Shown here piece after piece: positions 60,090 through 64,000 of a stretch of DNA of 64,000 nucleotides. The DNA is from Toxonevra muliebris. Lineage: Eukaryota > Arthropoda > Insecta > Diptera > Pallopteridae. Position 1 is the first letter of the stretch. Each line of letters begins with the position of its first letter. Both the position numbers and the translations under genes were made by a program. A model generated the notes under the pieces. The model was not told the DNA's origin, ran no database searches, and was given only the letters and a program-made list of their open reading frames with translations. The DNA is taken from NCBI GenBank assembly GCA_963691655.1, contig OY829328.1, positions 79,240,400 to 79,304,399 of the forward strand. Direction: 5' to 3'.

Positions 60090-61551
60090 AGGGGTTTTCC
60101 TAATTTTTAAAGCTGAAAATCGATCAATCTTCTTTATTTTTTTTTAACTCTAAAATAAAATTTTACAATGACTTTTTTTTTTTTATTTTAGATTGACCGA
60201 TATAGAGTTGAAGTTGCAACCGCAAAAGTGAAAAAATATAAACTCTTATTTTTTTTCGTAATTTGGACATTTATTGTGAAAAAGTGACTATAAATTTATT
60301 CTTTAAAGTATTGTCCATCGTTAGCCACAACCTTTTCCTATCTTTCTGGTAGCATACGGATTCCGCGTCGAAAGAACTCCTCATCTTTTGAGGCTAACCA
60401 CGAATCGACCCATTTTTTGAGTTCTTCGAAAGAACGGAAGTGCTGTTCAGCCAGGCCATGTGTCATCGATCGGAACAAGTGGTAATCAGAAGGAGCAATG
60501 TCTGGAGAATACGGCGGGTGGGGTAGCACTTCCCATTTCAGCGTTTCCAAGTATGTTTTTACTTGCCTTGCAACATGCTGCCGAGCATTGTCGTGCTGAA
60601 GAATAACTTCGTCGTGTCTATTCTCATATTCTGGCCTCTTATCCTTTAATGCTCGGCTCAAACGCATCAATTGTAGTCGGTAGCGGTCGCCAGTGATCGT
60701 TACATTCGGTTTCAACAGCTCATAATACACGACACCTTTCATATCCCACCAAATACACAGCATGAGATTGGATCCATGGATGTTCGGCTTTGCCGTTGAT
60801 GTTGATGCATGTCCTGGCAGTCCCCATGATTTTTTACGCTTTAGGTTATCGTAACGTATCCACTTTTCATTGCCAGTCACAATACGATGCAGAAAAGCCT
60901 TTCTTTTCTGTCGTTCAATCAGCAGTTCACATGTGAAAAATCGTCGTTCGACGTCTCTCGGCTTCAATTCGTACGGCACCCAATTTCCTTGCTTTTGAAT
61001 CATTCCCAATGCTTTTAATCGTTTAGAAATGGTTGATTGATCAACTCCTAAAGATTCTGCAAGTTCTTTTTGTGTTTTACATGAATCTTCTTCGAGTAAT
61101 GTCTTCAATTCTTCACCTTTCTCGGGCCGCCTGAACGTTCCCTATCTTCTACATCAAAATCACCACTTTTGAAACGGGCATACCACATCTGACACATTCT
61201 AACGTCTATAGCACAGTCAGGATAAGCTTCAGTGAGTAAACGATGTGCTTCAGCTGTGTTTTTCTTTAAATGGAAGAAGCAAATTAAAACTTCCCGCAAA
61301 TGTTATTTTGTTGGCACGATATTCGACATTTTCAGCTATAGTAAAACACTTTTGTAAAATTATGAAAATTATTTGACAGATCAATTCTTATAGTATTTTT
61401 GGTGCTCTTCGAGATAGAATAGCTGTCAATGTCAAAAAAATGGCGCGTATGATAGATGTGAAGTTAGTCACAATTACGAGTTTATACATTCATACTCCCA
61501 ATAATTTATTAAATTATTCGATTTTCAGCATTAAAAATTAGGAAGACGCCT
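60090..61551 (-). mobile_element. Mariner element, near full length, 1,462 bp
   Basis: Terminal repeats of about 34 bp are inverted with three mismatches (AGGGGTTTTCCTAATTTTTA on the left, AGGCGTCTTCCTAATTTTTA read inward on the right). Both sit inside TA dinucleotides (60088-60089 and 61552-61553), the expected duplication. It carries one transposase gene on the minus strand, disabled by mutation. The structure is complete, so the copy is relatively young. Confidence 0.92.
60296..61329 (-). pseudogene. Mariner transposase, inactivated
   Basis: The minus-strand coding region starts at ATG 61329 and ends at TAA 60298-60296. It has the helix-turn-helix region (MWYARFKSGDFDVEDRERSG), a linker WVPYEL, then TGNEKWIRYDN, HDNARQHVA and the HPPYSPDIAPSDYHLF block, which fits a DD34D mariner. 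Lesions visible: a TAA eight codons after the start ATG, a one-base frameshift near 61115-61125 that splits the gene into frames 61299-61105 and 61108-60338, and a TAG before the conserved EKVVANDGQYF tail. The first catalytic Asp, expected in TGDEKW, is Asn here. A cut-and-paste enzyme is therefore not made. Confidence 0.92.
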
Positions 61552-61553
61552 TA

Positions 61554-63116
61554 ATTTAATCTGAACTAATAGAATTACAAACAATAATATTTGAAAAAAA
61601 AAATATTTCTGTGTGTAAAATCAACAATAATTAAGTACACATTTAAAATTTGTTCCTTTGTATTCTTTTTTTTTTTTTTTTGCAACTACTCTAAGGATGT
61701 ATACATTAAATACGATTACTTAAAACACTAACAACAATCACATTGATATACATACATACATATATGCATTTTAAACTATATATTTTTATATAAACGTAAC
61801 TGTATATATCAATAACAACATTAATTTTTTTTTCAAAAATAACAAATATTTGGTAATTAAAGAAAAGAAAAAAAAAATTTTATTTTTACATAAATATTTT
61901 AAATTAGATATCACAATTTTGATTTTGCAATAATAATAATAATATTTTTTATTGAATTTTTCCCAAATTACAATAAATATTTATTGTATTTGTATATAAA
62001 CTAACTAGTGTTACGTACACAAAATACATACAAACATATACATTTATATTCTACTATATATATATATTTATATTTAATTTTAGGCAACTTATTTTTGTTT
62101 TGTTTCTCAAACAAAATCAACAAATTCACTAGTTTCCTCCTTTCCCCCTTTTTTATTATTATTATTTTACGTGTTTTTTTTTATAAATACACTACTTCAA
62201 TTAGTTATTAGGTACAAACATTTATAAATTTATTTATTGTTTTTATTATTTATTATTTTGTTTTTTTTTTTTTTATGAATATATTTATAAAATATAATTT
62301 TTTAATTATTTTTATTTTATGTTTATTTCAGAAAGGTACTTGAGTCTCTCATATTGTTTTTTATTAATTTTTTTTTATAGTGTACTTTTAGTTATCTAAA
62401 TATCTTATCTAAAGACTTTCGTCATAGTTCCTGTTGCTATTCCTGTCCATATTTATCCCTGCATATTATGCCTTTAACAAATTCAGTTCAATTTTTAGTT
62501 ATCAATTTTTGATTACAATCGGTACAAAGTATTCGTATATGATTTGTCAGTTGTCTTGTTCTATTTTACATTTCTTTTAATCGTTACAAAATATACTATT
62601 ATGAAAGTGAAAGTTTTTAAATCGTTTTCAATCAGTTGCTCATTTTATTTACTTCTTTTTACTTGGTAATTAGTTATTTCCAATTTTTTAAGTTGGCTAT
62701 ATATAGGAATATAGTTCTGTGTTTTTGTAATTCAGGTAACCGGTTTTATTATTATTCATATGCATTTACTATTCAATTCGTCTCATTCAGAAAATTCTAA
62801 TATAATTTAATAATTTCTATAAATCAAATATAAAATTACAAAAATTCTCTACAAAACTTTTCTTGTTATTTTTTTTTCTTTTTAGTTTACTAAATAGGTA
62901 ATTCTGTATGCGTGCACATTAATAGTTACTAGTAATCATATACTCGCATATATATATGTAGGTAACCATAGAGTTTATATAAAAAACCCAAAAAATTATG
63001 CGTCGACTTATTGAAGGGGCTAACAAAAGTTCGCTCAGTTGGCAACACTGAATACATTTTTGACTAATCACAAAATGTCAGATAATTTCATTTTAAGTTT
63101 CACTGCAAACATTCGA
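61554..63116. other. Intergenic, AT-rich
   Basis: No gene is recognised. The stretch has long T/A tracts (61665-61680, 62259-62274), TATATATATA-like runs and an ACATACATACATATATGC string. The last 60 bases may include the left flank of the following mariner remnant. Confidence 0.55.
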
Positions 63117-64000
63117 CATGGAGACAAGAAAACGCAAAGCTAAGAAAGAGTTGATAGAAATTCTACCGCCATCACAGCAAGAGATTCGTTTTGCTATTCT
63201 TTACGGATTTCGGCGTAACCTCAAGCCTGTGAAAATATTTAATAAGTGCTAAATAGGAAATGTAGAGAATGCACCATCACTTGTGATCGTCTCGAATTAG
63301 TTTCAGAGATTTTTCTATAGAGGACGAATCTCGTGAAAGTTGCTCAAAATCTTCGACTGAGTGTAGCTCTTGTGAAGTCCAAAATTGACGAAAATCTAAA
63401 ATTGAGGAACTGGGCTTGAATGCCATGTTCGCATCGCGAATATTTAGGGGTCATCTTGGATAAACAAAGAAATCAGCACGATGGGTTCCTTGAATTTAAA
63501 TTGATGCTCAAAAAGAGGGGCCTAATATTTTCTGCAAAAATTTAGAGATGGAAAGTCCAGCACCTTCAATAAAATTGTAACAAACGATGAAGCTTTGTTC
63601 TTCCAGTACGGCGGCCCAGAAACCAATCAACGGTCTATGGTATAGAGCCCAAAATTTGCTAATCCACCCATTAAAGACAAGCAGGAGAAGTCAGCGGAAA
63701 AATTAATTATGTCAGTTTATTTCACCAGCGAAAAAATTGTGGCTGCTATTCCTCTGCTTACCACAAGTTTTCGAGAACTTATTGGTAAAGCAGAAAAAAG
63801 TGAACTGCGCCGCTCCTTTTTGCATCACGATAACGTCGTCATTACGGTCTTAGGGATTGAGAAATTCGTCCAGCACCAAATTCCCGGAACCTAGTGCCGT
63901 GTGATTTCTAGTTGTTTCCAAAAATAAAAAATTTGAGAAGAAAGGTCTTCGGTAATAATGAGAAGAAAAGCCGATTTTGAGGACTGTTATGGCAATGGCA
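63117..64000 (+). pseudogene. Second mariner transposase, decayed, runs off the window
   Basis: From ATG 63117 the frame reads METRKRKAKKELIEILPPSQ, then QEIRFAILYGFRRNLKPVKI, a mariner-type N-terminal helix-turn-helix start. Later blocks correspond to a TNDEALFFQYGGPETNQRS catalytic region (first Asp block, 63582-63640), LIMSVYFTSEKIVAAIPLL (63703-63760) and FLHHDN (the second Asp block, near 63821). Many stops and frameshifts occur (for example TAA at 63254 and TAG at 63892). It is a different lineage from the 60090 element. The 3' end and right repeat lie beyond the window. Confidence 0.75.

Noticed and set aside
1..64000. tRNA or rRNA genes
   Set aside because: No stretch with a convincing B-box and cloverleaf, or rRNA-like sequence, was seen by eye. 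A covariance-model scan would be needed to exclude diverged or short RNAs.

Overview
The window is AT-rich nuclear DNA from a higher (brachyceran) fly. The call rests on spliced dipteran orthologues with short GT-AG introns, CAA-rich polyglutamine tracts, and many DNA transposons of the hAT, Tc1/mariner and foldback types. Gene content and transposon load suggest a tephritid-like fruit fly, but the species cannot be fixed from the sequence.

Layout. From 1 to about 30.9 kb there is no recognisable protein gene. This part holds simple repeats, palindromic MITE and foldback elements, tandem arrays, one decayed Tc1/mariner transposase, and a likely 5' untranslated exon and promoter (about 21.6-22.2 kb) for the next gene. 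From 30,978 to 39,272 lies charlatan (chn), a six-coding-exon zinc-finger transcription factor of about 1,345 residues. An intronless gene resembling PPP1R36 (33,216-34,598) is nested in its second coding intron on the opposite strand. The chn 3' side (39.3-42.4 kb) is very AT-rich and holds a TIR-bounded insertion.

From 44.3 to 53.1 kb is a compact cluster of four housekeeping or germline genes that could be spliced completely by eye. They are the RNA polymerase subunit RPABC4/Polr2K (minus strand, 58 aa), the SNARE Snap29 (279 aa), the peroxisomal dehydrogenase HSDL2 (421 aa, ending -SKL), and the FKBP-TPR protein shutdown (450 aa, piRNA pathway). From 53.2 kb to the end the DNA is again gene-poor. 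It carries two truncated LINE fragments, a hAT-like TIR element, a nearly full-length but dead mariner with TA-flanked 36-bp inverted repeats, and a second mariner pseudogene running off the end.

The genes do not form an operon or a single pathway. The most notable points are the chn C-terminus, where an out-of-frame tail still encodes most of another zinc finger; a foldback element whose core is eight 40-bp units that pair as serial hairpins; a CACGTG-rich array carrying a nested MITE; and a fresh hAT MITE with a perfect 8-bp duplication. No clearly new molecular system was found.
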